NCBI GenBank assembly: GCA_021772635.1 | Contig: JAJFLP010000010.1 | Span: forward strand, 1 to 59,052 | DNA: 59,052 bases | Direction: 5' to 3' | Origin: Verrucomicrobiota bacterium | Lineage (GTDB): Bacteria > Verrucomicrobiota > Lentisphaeria > JABSQK01 > JAJFLO01 | Shown: positions 23,257 to 31,727 of the stretch, one piece after another | How positions within the stretch are numbered: the stretch's first letter is position 1 | Layout: every line of letters starts with the position of its first letter | Translations under genes and position numbers: made by a program | Notes under the pieces: generated by a model | The model's database searches: none | What the model was told of the DNA's origin: nothing | Seen by the model: only the letters and a program-made list of their open reading frames with translations

Positions 23257-24968
23257 CTAGCCTGATCTATGCATAAACTTTCTATTGCGAATACGTATCT
23301 TGTTTCATCTAAAAGAGTTATGAAGAACGTCGGATCTCGAAATATTTCAATATTCTTTCACCCCGACAACCTCCATAACTCATTAACCTAAATCAAGCTA
23401 CGTATTCTCATGACGAAATTTGTGCATAATGCAGGCCAGGCGAATATCCTACGGAACACTTTCCATTATCTGACGTGCTGTCGCTGAGAATCGTACTGAT
23501 TCAAATACGGAGAATGAACAATTACCGGAGCGCCAGGCGCTGGCGGACAATCCCGCCTTCCGCGAAAGATTCTCCAGCGTCGCTCGAAGATCCCAACAAT
23601 GTTCGATGGCAACTTGTGGTAAGAAAACGGCATGATTATTGCCGCGGTCTAGAATTACACCATGTTCCCCGATCTTTATTTCATCGGTGGATCCGATTGG
23701 TTTCGGGGTAGAAAGATATGAGATTTCAAGGGTGAGGTTGTTTAGCTCGCTCGCCAATAACGGCGGAAATCGCGGATCCGAAAAAGCGGCTTTTCCGGCA
23801 TTATTTACGACACTCTCAATAATCGGTTCTTTCCCTCGGATACTCCCGATGCACCCGCGCAATTGCCCGTCGATCGTCAGAGTAACGAATACGCTGCCGA
23901 TGTTGTAGAGACGTGTCGGTAAGCCGTCGGGTATCTCGTAGAAGTCCCCAGCGATCTGTACGGAAATCGATTGATACGCACACTGCAGCAACGTTTGTTT
24001 ATCTGATTCTGTCAGTTCTATCGTACCCTGCGATTGTTCCGCAATTTCACGCGACGCGATATTGATGGCTGCATAGCCCACAGCTTGCTCATAGTTCTTG
24101 AGGACTTCACCCGAGTTTGTGTAGGATAATAATTCTACAGCAACATCCTCTTCGGATTTAGCAATCATGGCTAGTAGGATTGCGATGGGCAACCGGCCGC
24201 AAATGGTTGCGCCTGTATTCTCGACGTATTTTAAGAACCCATCGGTTTTTGCCTCGAGTATCAGCGAGATTGCGCCGCGATCCAGCTTTTCCAGTTCGAT
24301 TGCTGCGTCTCGAATTGAAAAGGGACAATAATCAAACGCTCTGCCATAGTGCGTAAAGTCGGAACTGACTACAATGACTGTGTCCTCGTTCCAGCTATCA
24401 ACGAGTTTCTCGGCGACGGCATCGACTTCATCCCAACTTAGCTCGCCAACAACTAACGGGACTAGTCGGCAACCCGGGATCGTGTCCTGTAAGAATGGAA
24501 GTTCAACCTCGATTGCGTGTTCATAGCGATGCACATCCTCGCGCTGCAGAAAAACTCCTCCGGTATGAAGAATTCTATGGCACTCCGTCATGTCAATATC
24601 AACGCACCCAAGAGGTGTTCGATATTGATCGAACGGTGCTATTGAAATACCATGGAAGCTGACGTGATGGCTCGGTCCGATGACAATGGCTCGTTTGCAG
24701 TAATCAGGAGAGAGTCGGGAAAAGGCATTCGCAGCGGTTTTTCCGGAGTATTTGTAGCCGGCGTGGGGAACGATAATTGCGCGGGTTCGGCTCGAATCGC
24801 GAGCCCCGGGCGGTAGGGTGGGGCGGAAGTCATCGAGCATAGCCTGAAGCTGACCTTGGTCGTCAGGGTAAAATCGGCCAGCGGCCGCAGGCTCTCGAAC
24901 TTTAATGTTTGATTGCATGGCGGGGCGGGGTCAGGTATCCGACTGCAGGTCTGTATAGATCAGGCTAG
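23257..24968. mobile_element. Inverted-repeat-bounded unit around the MEMO-AMMECR1 gene
   Basis: CTAGCCTGATCTAT (23257-23270) is the exact inverse of ATAGATCAGGCTAG (24955-24968). The CTAG plus CCTGA resembles the ends and target of the family A MITE. The unit encloses only the MEMO-AMMECR1 fusion gene and no transposase. The reading as a mobile unit is an inference from short repeats. Confidence 0.4.
23449..24918 (-). CDS. MEMO (AmrB)-AMMECR1 (AmrA) fusion protein
   Basis: This is a 489-residue fusion. The N-terminal MEMO domain (about 1-280) shows REPAAAGRFYPDD, IIVPHAGYKYSGKTAANAFS, VIGPSHH and VSSDFTHYG. The C-terminal AMMECR1 domain (about 295-485) shows VFVTLTIDGQLRGCIGSI, NAGKAAFSDPRFPPL and LEISYLSTPKPI. 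In many bacteria these occur with a radical-SAM protein as the AmmeMemoRadiSam system; no radical-SAM gene is adjacent here. MEMO resembles extradiol dioxygenases, and the cellular role of the system is unknown. Two 14-bp inverted repeats flank the gene. Confidence 0.93.
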   Translation of the reverse strand: MQSNIKVREPAAAGRFYPDDQGQLQAMLDDFRPTLPPGARDSSRTRAIIVPHAGYKYSGKTAANAFSRLSPDYCKRAIVIGPSHHVSFHGISIAPFDQYRTPLGCVDIDMTECHRILHTGGVFLQREDVHRYEHAIEVELPFLQDTIPGCRLVPLVVGELSWDEVDAVAEKLVDSWNEDTVIVVSSDFTHYGRAFDYCPFSIRDAAIELEKLDRGAISLILEAKTDGFLKYVENTGATICGRLPIAILLAMIAKSEEDVAVELLSYTNSGEVLKNYEQAVGYAAINIASREIAEQSQGTIELTESDKQTLLQCAYQSISVQIAGDFYEIPDGLPTRLYNIGSVFVTLTIDGQLRGCIGSIRGKEPIIESVVNNAGKAAFSDPRFPPLLASELNNLTLEISYLSTPKPIGSTDEIKIGEHGVILDRGNNHAVFLPQVAIEHCWDLRATLENLSRKAGLSASAWRSGNCSFSVFESVRFSATARQIMESVP

Positions 24969-25099
24969 CGTTGCGTAACAAAATGATTACCGATACTGAC
25001 GTAGAAACAGCGGCGGAGGTGAGACGAAGCGCAAGACTGTCAATGGAAAATATCCGCTACCAACGCGAAACTTCGAACTAATGTAGCGTATCGCGTTTA

Positions 25100-26230
25100 C
25101 TATAATTCAGGGCAGGGGACCTGAATTTCTAAACCGTTCTTTAAATCGTTATCTGTTTTAATCGTCGAATTTTCGTTTAATATCCATTCGACTTTGGACC
25201 CGTACATCTCCGCGATTGATTTCAGTGTGTCACCATCCGAAATGAAATGCGGTAGGTTCTTGAGCTTCATATCGGCATCATCTGTGCCAGCGGCCATCGG
25301 GGAGCCTTTTCCCGCGTCGGATAGGTGAATCGCTACATCAACTTCGGTATTCGTACTTTTCGGTGTTGTATTGACGTGAGATTTTTGTTGAGTTCTCGAA
25401 TGGACCGGTTTAACGACCACGGGTCGGGCGCTGGGTAGATCACGTAATATCAGCAGTTGCCCCGGATGCAGTACATCGTCCGTCAACCGGTTTAACTTTT
25501 TTAGTGCATCGACTTTAACGCCGTATGTCTGGGCGATATCCCAAAGCGTATCCCCTTTCTTAACGATGTGCTTGCCGGATGAGGGGACGGCTTGTTTACT
25601 GACAAGGGCAGCGGAGACAGATTTTCGTTTCTCTTGCTTTTTTATCACCGGACGTTGGGAGACCGGGATAAACGCACCTCCGGGGGGAATTCTCAAGACT
25701 GCGCCGACTTTCAATAAATCACTGAGATTTATTAAATTTTCGGCGGCGAGTTCATTTGTTGAGATCCCGTATGCACGCGCGATGTCCCAGAGCGTATCCC
25801 CCTTTTTTACCGCGTAGGTCAGGCGCTGTGGTTCAACTACCTCCGGCAGTGGCTCTGGTTTCTTAGCAGCCACTTTTTTTGTTTCCATGACTGGCGCCGG
25901 CGTAAAGTCAACTGTGAGAATTTCCTCTCCCGTCATCATATTCGGATTCGCTATTGTCTTCGGGAGTACCAATTCGATCCCGGCCCCCTTATTCGCAGGC
26001 ACGCTTGCTGCTGCTGGTGCGGGGGCGAGTTTTAACCCAGATTTAGCTGACGGATCAACGTATGGCGATGGGACATTCTCTCGGATTTCGAGAATATTCA
26101 GTGGGGTTTCTTTCTTGTTCTTGTGACCCGGATACGTACGACAGCCTGCGATATAGGTGCATACAGATGCGGTGATACCGACAATGAGTAACCGCCGGGT
26201 TATCGAATTAATAGTGTTCGTCTTGTTCAT
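25100..26230 (-). CDS. Triple-LysM lipoprotein
   Basis: The protein has 376 residues. A lipoprotein signal peptide ends at C30 (YIAGC). A Pro/Ala/Lys-rich linker follows, then three LysM peptidoglycan-binding domains at about 137-185 (VKKGDTLWDIARAYGIS), 222-266 (VKKGDTLWDIAQTYGVK) and 330-374 (ISDGDTLKSIAEMYG). There is no peptidase or amidase domain, so it is probably a structural wall-binding lipoprotein. Its ATG overlaps the murD stop by 4 bp, and AAAGGAG stands inside murD. It is therefore translated together with murD. Confidence 0.93.
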   Translation of the reverse strand: MNKTNTINSITRRLLIVGITASVCTYIAGCRTYPGHKNKKETPLNILEIRENVPSPYVDPSAKSGLKLAPAPAAASVPANKGAGIELVLPKTIANPNMMTGEEILTVDFTPAPVMETKKVAAKKPEPLPEVVEPQRLTYAVKKGDTLWDIARAYGISTNELAAENLINLSDLLKVGAVLRIPPGGAFIPVSQRPVIKKQEKRKSVSAALVSKQAVPSSGKHIVKKGDTLWDIAQTYGVKVDALKKLNRLTDDVLHPGQLLILRDLPSARPVVVKPVHSRTQQKSHVNTTPKSTNTEVDVAIHLSDAGKGSPMAAGTDDADMKLKNLPHFISDGDTLKSIAEMYGSKVEWILNENSTIKTDNDLKNGLEIQVPCPEL

Positions 26231-27633
26231 ATTCCGAGTCTCCTTTTGACAGCTTGGCGAAAGATTTTACCACGTTCTTCATAATTAGCGAACATATCCA
26301 TACTCGCGTGGCCCGGGGAAAATAGTACCACGTCACCGGGTGCCGCTTTCTCTACCGCATAATTCACAATCATATCGACCGCACCACATTTTGTGCACGG
26401 GATATATCTACTCCATAAACTAGCCAACTTATCTTGATTTTCACCAAGCAAATAAATTTCTTTTACATATTTCTTTATCTCGGGTATCACAGGTTCAAAA
26501 TCAAGCCCCTTATTGCGCCCACCTGCTATTAAAATTAAATTACCGCTGCCGTCGTCTCGAATGTTGCCGAACGTTCTGAGCGCCTCGATAATCGCGGATG
26601 GATTCGTTGATTTCGAATCATTGATATACCGAACGCCGTCTTTAGTCGCAATCAACTCCTGCCGATGTGCGCCAGTATTAAATGACTTAAGTACCGAAAT
26701 GAAGTCGGTATGCAATATATCCAGCGACCGAACCAGAGCGAATGCTGCCAGGGCATTTTCCAGATTATGTTTTCCGTTTAGCCCTAATTTGGCGACAGGA
26801 AACAAAGGTATTTCCTTGCCGTTATTAGACCGATGGACCGCGTACCCGTCAGCGTTAACATGATAAGTCGCGCCGGTGCTGCCAGGCGTAGCACCGAATG
26901 TCACTGGCTCGGCGCCGACCCGCGTGGTTGCTCTTCTAACCGCATCGTTATTAAGCAGATCATAGTTTACTATAATGTTCTGCGGGGCCTGAATATGGGT
27001 GATTAAATTTAACTTTGCTTTTAAGTAGTCCTCCGGCGCGCGGTACCGATCCAAATGGTCTTCGGCAATGTTCAATATCGCCGCGGAAACCGGGGTGAAC
27101 GTTGGGGCTAGCTCTAGTTGGAATGAACTGACTTCGGCGACGATATAGTCCAAACAGGCACTTTCCCTGGCTGCCTCGCTAAGCGCCTTCCCGATATTCC
27201 CGGCCGCTGTTACCTTTTTTCCTGCCGCGGCGAGGCAGTGGACGAGCAGCTCAACGGTCGTTGTTTTACCATTGGTGCCCGTCACTCCGATGATCGGGCA
27301 ACAGCAGGATCGGTAACCGAATTCAAGTTCGCTAATCGCCGGGCACTTCAGGCTTTCTACGACTCGTCCAAGATCGCTGTCAGGCGGAATTCCCGGACTG
27401 ACTATTGCCAGGTCGGCGGGACCCGCCCACTCTGATTGTGACCAATTCAAAAAAACCTCGGCCCCGAGTTTCTCGATCCGCGATGCGTGCTCCCGAAGTT
27501 GGCGGTTTTCACCGGAGTCCAATATGCTGACATGAGCGTCTTGGTGAATCGCAAGTTCGCCCGCTGCCAGTCCGCTGATTCCCAAGCCCAGAATCAATAT
27601 GTTCTTATCGGCGCTGGACGAAAAATTCGACAT
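26227..27633 (-). CDS. murD: UDP-N-acetylmuramoyl-L-alanine--D-glutamate ligase
   Basis: The 468 residues show the three Mur-ligase domains. An N-terminal Rossmann-like region contains LILGLGISGLA (12-22). The central ATP-binding domain has P-loop GVTGTNGKTT (116-125) and AEVSSFQLE. The C-terminal domain has INDSKSTNPSA, LIAGGRNKG and LFSPGHASMDMF. It adds D-glutamate to UDP-MurNAc-L-Ala in the cytoplasm during peptidoglycan synthesis. It forms an operon with the LysM lipoprotein gene through a 4-bp overlap. rodA lies upstream, beyond a receiver-domain gene and a large hairpin. Confidence 0.97.
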   Translation of the reverse strand: MSNFSSSADKNILILGLGISGLAAGELAIHQDAHVSILDSGENRQLREHASRIEKLGAEVFLNWSQSEWAGPADLAIVSPGIPPDSDLGRVVESLKCPAISELEFGYRSCCCPIIGVTGTNGKTTTVELLVHCLAAAGKKVTAAGNIGKALSEAARESACLDYIVAEVSSFQLELAPTFTPVSAAILNIAEDHLDRYRAPEDYLKAKLNLITHIQAPQNIIVNYDLLNNDAVRRATTRVGAEPVTFGATPGSTGATYHVNADGYAVHRSNNGKEIPLFPVAKLGLNGKHNLENALAAFALVRSLDILHTDFISVLKSFNTGAHRQELIATKDGVRYINDSKSTNPSAIIEALRTFGNIRDDGSGNLILIAGGRNKGLDFEPVIPEIKKYVKEIYLLGENQDKLASLWSRYIPCTKCGAVDMIVNYAVEKAAPGDVVLFSPGHASMDMFANYEERGKIFRQAVKRRLGI

Positions 27634-27687
27634 ATACTAGTACCCTGTCTGAGTTAAACTTTCGCAATGATTACGCCTATTTGGGAT

Positions 27688-27756
27688 GCAGAAGTGCAGC
27701 GGCGGTCGGACGGGAATACCTAACGGTATGTCCTCCGACCGCCGCTGTGCTTCTGC
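27688..27756. repeat. 69-nt long hairpin upstream of murD
   Basis: GCAGAAG-TG-CAGCGGCGGTCGGA pairs with TCCGACCGCCGCTG-TG-CTTCTGC, and ATACC-TAAC-GGTAT forms the tip. It may end the transcript of the receiver-domain gene upstream, but there is no T-run. The rest of the gap 27634-27935 contains a family C-like palindrome, GTGCTG-CA-CAGCAG, near 27840. Confidence 0.75.
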
Positions 27757-27935
27757 GCCAAAATACCTCGCGTCATTGTGGAAATTTTAGCGCGGACAGG
27801 GTACCAATGGTCTTCGGGTTTTTTTACCGCCATAGTTCGTGCTGCACAGCAGAACGACGGCTGTTCGAAAAATCTCCGTCACATCTCGTAAGGCTGCACG
27901 TCAGAATTCTTCGTAAATTTGGCTACAGGCAGGCT

Positions 27936-29162
27936 TCAACCATCCAGAATTGCGCGAATCCTTCGCGCTAAATCCACCATGCGATATGGTTTTCTTAAAA
28001 ATCCAGCTGCTCCGGCTGCTAAAACATCCTGTGCGTCTTTCTCATCGACATATCCGCTGGACAGCAGCACTTTAACGTCGGAATCAATTTCTTTTAACCT
28101 GAAGAACGCGTCATGACCGTTCATCTCGGGCATAACCATATCAAGCAGGATTAAGTCGATCTGACCGGGATTAGACTCGTATATCTCAACACATTCACGG
28201 CCATTCGATGCGAGTATAACGGTATATCCCATTTTCTGAAGCATATCGATTACGACATCCCATATGATGTCTTCGTCATCGACGAGTAGAACGGTCTCTG
28301 TTCCCTTAAGCTCTTTGTCTTTCAGGGACGTATCCGCGTACATTGCCGCCTTGTTCCGTTGCACCGGGACAACAATCGAACATGACTCAATGGTATCCCC
28401 ATTCTTTCGGAAAAACATATCCCCACGGTGTTCCCGCACAGTTCCGTAGATAAATAACAGGGCGTCAGGAAACGCAGTTTCAGGAGATAACACTTGCTTT
28501 TCGTAAAGGCTGACAAGGTCGTTTGCTGATAACTCTTGATCCTGCAGCGCCACGCTGAGTTTGATATATTCCCCGGCGAGTAACTCAGACTTTCTCACGC
28601 CGAAATATTCCTTGTCGAATTTCTCTAACTCACCTTTAATCGTAATAACAGCAGGACTGCCGGTCACTGGCGAACCGAAAATGTCCGGGAGATCGAGAAA
28701 AAGATCCTGCAGTAACGCAAGGTTCCCTTGAACAAAGGTGTCCTTATCTTCCAACGCAGATAAATCTGTCTTCAGATTATACTTTCCAAGGTGATTAAGT
28801 CTCTTGGCAGCCGCGTGGATAAGCACCCGCAAGTCTATCGATTCATGCTCGACGTCGAACGTCCGAATAAACTTTTCCAGGGCCTCAAGAATTCGTTCCG
28901 ATTGTTGTAGCGAAAGGTTGCTTCCGTCCAAATATATCTTCCCAGCCGGGTTGTTTTCGAGCTCCAGTTCCAGGAGGTCGTTATACCTGCTGATCCGTGT
29001 TAACATGAATCGAAGGCCGGTGTGCGCTGCTCGGGTAAGTGCCAACACGTGTCCCTGCTGGTCTTCGAGCGGGTTGTCACTGGTAAAATAGTCGTTGATT
29101 GTTTTAACCAATTGAAATTTATTCCTATCGTATTCCGGGATCCAAATTGACGCGAGAGTCAT
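27936..29162 (-). CDS. Degenerate histidine-kinase-like protein with C-terminal receiver domain
   Basis: The protein is 408 residues. Residues about 25-120 are helical, like a kinase dimerisation region (AAHTGLRFMLTRISRYNDLLELELE). About 120-285 resembles a worn HATPase domain, but the N-box Asn and the DxGxG and GxGxG motifs are not present. Residues 290-408 form a canonical receiver: DDED acidic pair, phospho-acceptor in LLLDMVMPEMNG, and FLRKPY with the conserved lysine. The front half therefore probably cannot bind ATP, while the receiver looks functional. It starts 35 bp after the rodA stop, so co-transcription with rodA is likely and hints at a role in growth or shape control. No DNA-binding output domain is present. 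Confidence 0.85.
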   Translation of the reverse strand: MTLASIWIPEYDRNKFQLVKTINDYFTSDNPLEDQQGHVLALTRAAHTGLRFMLTRISRYNDLLELELENNPAGKIYLDGSNLSLQQSERILEALEKFIRTFDVEHESIDLRVLIHAAAKRLNHLGKYNLKTDLSALEDKDTFVQGNLALLQDLFLDLPDIFGSPVTGSPAVITIKGELEKFDKEYFGVRKSELLAGEYIKLSVALQDQELSANDLVSLYEKQVLSPETAFPDALLFIYGTVREHRGDMFFRKNGDTIESCSIVVPVQRNKAAMYADTSLKDKELKGTETVLLVDDEDIIWDVVIDMLQKMGYTVILASNGRECVEIYESNPGQIDLILLDMVMPEMNGHDAFFRLKEIDSDVKVLLSSGYVDEKDAQDVLAAGAAGFLRKPYRMVDLARRIRAILDG

Positions 29163-29197
29163 AAAGCGTCTGAATTATGATGTCAGTACACTACGTA

Positions 29198-30322
29198 TCA
29201 GGTAGCAGAACTGTGAATATAAATGCTTTGCAATACACCGACGCACGCGAGCGCCAAGATCATGAAGGATCCACCGTAACTCACGAACGGAAGCGGAATA
29301 CCGATTATCGGCGCCATCCCGATTGTCATGCCGATATTGATGTATATATGAACAGCGAATAGGACGGAAATTCCGCACGCTAGATTCCGGCCGAATCGAT
29401 CCCGTGCCTTGGCGGCGATGAATATACACAATAGCATAATTGCGGCAAAAAGTGAAATCAATATTGAACTCCCGATAAAACCGGTTTCTTCTGCAATCAC
29501 CGAAAAAATAAAGTCTGTTGGCGCTACGGATTTCGGTAAGAAACCAAGTACGTATTGAGTGCCTTTCATGAATCCCTTACCAGTAAGGCCGCCGCTTCCG
29601 ACGGCGAGTAACGATTGCCGGGCGTTCCAGCCTTCCCTGGTTGGATTTTTCGACGGATGTAGAAACGTATCAAGTCTCTTACGCTGATGATCTTTCAAGC
29701 CGTATTTATACATTGTTGGCGCGCTGAGCACCGCTGCAATCAGCCCGAAAATCAGCCATTTTCGAGAAAGCCCCGTGATAAAAACTATAGCCAGTGTTAT
29801 CGGAACCAGAACGATCGCGCTTCCAAGATCCGGTTGCAAAACGATTAGGGCCAAAGGCAAAGCTGTTAAGATAGTCACGTGGATCACGTGTCCAGCGGTG
29901 ACCGCGCGAATTGATGGTTTCGCGGCAACCCACGATACAAGAATCAGCATTGCAAGTTTCGCGAATTCAGAGGGTTGAATTGCTACGCCTGCGACCACTG
30001 GCAGCCAGCTTTTCGCGCCGTTGATTCGAGTCCCAAACAGAAGGACGGCGATCAGGAGTAACAGTGACATCGCATAGATCCCCCATGAAGAGTACCCCAA
30101 AAATCTGTAGTCGGTACCTGCCACAATCAGCATCGTGAGTGTGCCGATGGCAATCCAAACTGATTGTTTGACCCAGAAATCTTCGAAGGCATAACCGCTT
30201 TGCTGGCCAGTTCCATAAATGAAAATCAGTCCGAACGCCGTGGTCGTATATACGAGCGCGAGAAGCACGTAGTTCATGCGTTTCAATCGACTGGGATACC
30301 CGACAATAAAGTTGCGAATCAT
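29198..30322 (-). CDS. rodA: Rod-shape-determining SEDS protein RodA
   Basis: This 374-residue polytopic membrane protein of the FtsW/RodA/SpoVE (SEDS) family has about ten membrane helices. Recognisable segments are GTRINGAKSWL, QPSEFAKLAMLILVSWV, LQPDLGSAIVLVPI, WNARQSLLAVGSGGLTGKGF, DFIFSVIAEETGFIG and GIPLPFVSYGGSFMI. SEDS proteins polymerise lipid II glycan chains with a class-B penicillin-binding protein. The FxxRINGAxxW segment and length favour RodA over FtsW. mreBCD and the partner PBP2 are not in the window. An intrinsic terminator lies only 26 nt upstream of the ATG; a second in-frame ATG is at 30280. Confidence 0.92.
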   Translation of the reverse strand: MIRNFIVGYPSRLKRMNYVLLALVYTTTAFGLIFIYGTGQQSGYAFEDFWVKQSVWIAIGTLTMLIVAGTDYRFLGYSSWGIYAMSLLLLIAVLLFGTRINGAKSWLPVVAGVAIQPSEFAKLAMLILVSWVAAKPSIRAVTAGHVIHVTILTALPLALIVLQPDLGSAIVLVPITLAIVFITGLSRKWLIFGLIAAVLSAPTMYKYGLKDHQRKRLDTFLHPSKNPTREGWNARQSLLAVGSGGLTGKGFMKGTQYVLGFLPKSVAPTDFIFSVIAEETGFIGSSILISLFAAIMLLCIFIAAKARDRFGRNLACGISVLFAVHIYINIGMTIGMAPIIGIPLPFVSYGGSFMILALACVGVLQSIYIHSSAT

Positions 30323-30348
30323 GGAGCCCTTAACTGTCTCAGGTTCAT

Positions 30349-30375
30349 AAAAAAAGCCACTGATAGTCAGTGGCT
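30349..30375 (-). terminator. Intrinsic terminator directly upstream of rodA
   Basis: AGCCACTGA-TAG-TCAGTGGCT (30355-30375) is followed on the minus strand by seven Ts (30349-30355). It ends 26 nt before the rodA start codon. It could stop transcripts coming from the metallopeptidase gene or act as a leader attenuator. Confidence 0.85.
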
Positions 30376-30425
30376 GTCGTTTGGACGTGGTTCGTTGGCT
30401 CCGGTCACTTTAGACCTCATTCCAG

Positions 30426-30607
30426 TTAGCCTGATTAATTCACGCGATTCGTCGAGAGAGAATTTAACTCGTTCATAATAAGACGATTGGAGAAGGCGCC
30501 AAGGTGAACGTGGATTTTCATTCACTAGGATGTGAAGTCAAGCCAAACGGTTTATTTGAGCAGAGATTAGGGCTCGCAGAAGAATATTGGTGATTTATTC
30601 AGGTTAG
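30426..30607 (-). mobile_element. Family A MITE, copy A4 (complete, with TTAG duplication)
   Basis: The element is 30430-30603, exactly 174 bp, flanked by TTAG at 30426-30429 and 30604-30607. Because the other copies are flanked by CTAG, this proves the four bases belong to the target and not to the element. The rest of the gap 30323-30801 holds only the terminator above. Confidence 0.93.
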
Positions 30608-30801
30608 ATCCCTCGAACAGGAAATTCGGAATAAATATCAAATATCAGTAAGCTGAAATTCTCCAACCATGAACGCTTCGCACGGGGCCACGTGATTTTT
30701 TTGAGTTTTTAGATATTCGATTTTCTGCTTGATCGAGTTATCGAACAAACTCTACTTCGGTTTTCGCCATGCAAATCGCGATACTTGTTTCGAATAGAGC
30801 T

Positions 30802-31494
30802 TTATCTGCGACCACCGATCAGACCGAGTCTGTAGAGGTAGTATAATAGCGTAAGTACGGCTGTTATGGCGGAAGCTAGGTAGGTCAAGAAAGCAGCGTT
30901 TAACACTTTCCCCGCCTCTTCACACTCTTCCGGGGATAGTAAGCTTACATCGACCATCGCAAGCTTGGCGCGGGCGCTGGCATCCCACTCGACGGGTAAC
31001 GTTACGATTGAGAAAACGACAGCCATCGCACACATCGCGACACCGATCAATATAAGTTTTGGCGCGGAAAAAAAGAAACCAAACATAATTACCCAGGCAT
31101 AAAGGCTGCTGCAAAAACTCGTTGCGGGAACGAGAGCAGTTCGGAAGCCAAGCATGACGTACCCGTGTGCATGCTGAATTGCGTGTCCGGCTTCGTGGCA
31201 CGCGACTCCGATCGCCGCCAGAGAGGTGCTTGAATAGACGTCCTCGGAAAGCCGTAAAGTCTTCGAGGTTGGATCGTAGTGATCTGTCAGCCGGCCCCGG
31301 ACCGGCTCAACTTTCACGTCGCCAATCCCGGAACGCTTCAACATTTCGAAGGCGGCTTCGGCACCCGTAAATCCCTTGGAGGACTTCACTTTCGAGTACT
31401 TACTGAAGGTTGATTTCGTCAGGAAAGTTGCAAAAAGCGCCAAACCCAAACCTGGTAAAATAAAAATAAAATAAACTGGGTCAAAGTAGAACAT
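30802..31494 (-). CDS. Membrane zinc metallopeptidase (HEAGH type, YugP-like)
   Basis: This is a 230-residue protein with an N-terminal membrane helix, the zinc motif HEAGH (H100, E101, H104), membrane helices at about 120-170, and a C-terminal helix near 205-225. The segments LRLSEDVYSSTSLAAIGVACHEAGHAIQHAHGY and LPVEWDASARA are typical of the uncharacterised zinc metallopeptidase family found next to housekeeping genes in many bacteria. AAGGAT precedes the ATG. The substrate is unknown. It is separated from rodA by a MITE and a terminator. Confidence 0.92.
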   Translation of the reverse strand: MFYFDPVYFIFILPGLGLALFATFLTKSTFSKYSKVKSSKGFTGAEAAFEMLKRSGIGDVKVEPVRGRLTDHYDPTSKTLRLSEDVYSSTSLAAIGVACHEAGHAIQHAHGYVMLGFRTALVPATSFCSSLYAWVIMFGFFFSAPKLILIGVAMCAMAVVFSIVTLPVEWDASARAKLAMVDVSLLSPEECEEAGKVLNAAFLTYLASAITAVLTLLYYLYRLGLIGGRR

Positions 31495-31727
31495 GTTTAA
31501 TTGGATCCTTATAAACGAAATAATCGCGGAGTATTCAAAAGTCGACCGATCTCCGAATCACAACGGCATACCTTTCATTCCGGTATGTTTCCGCTTCCCA
31601 AGTCCAGTACTCCGCTTCGGATGCGACCCCGGAGCATCGTTCCGCGCGCGGTCAGTCAGCTCACTATTATCATTTAGATTTAGATATTGTGATTTCGAAT
31701 TTTGTTCCAGGACGCATTAAGATTTGG

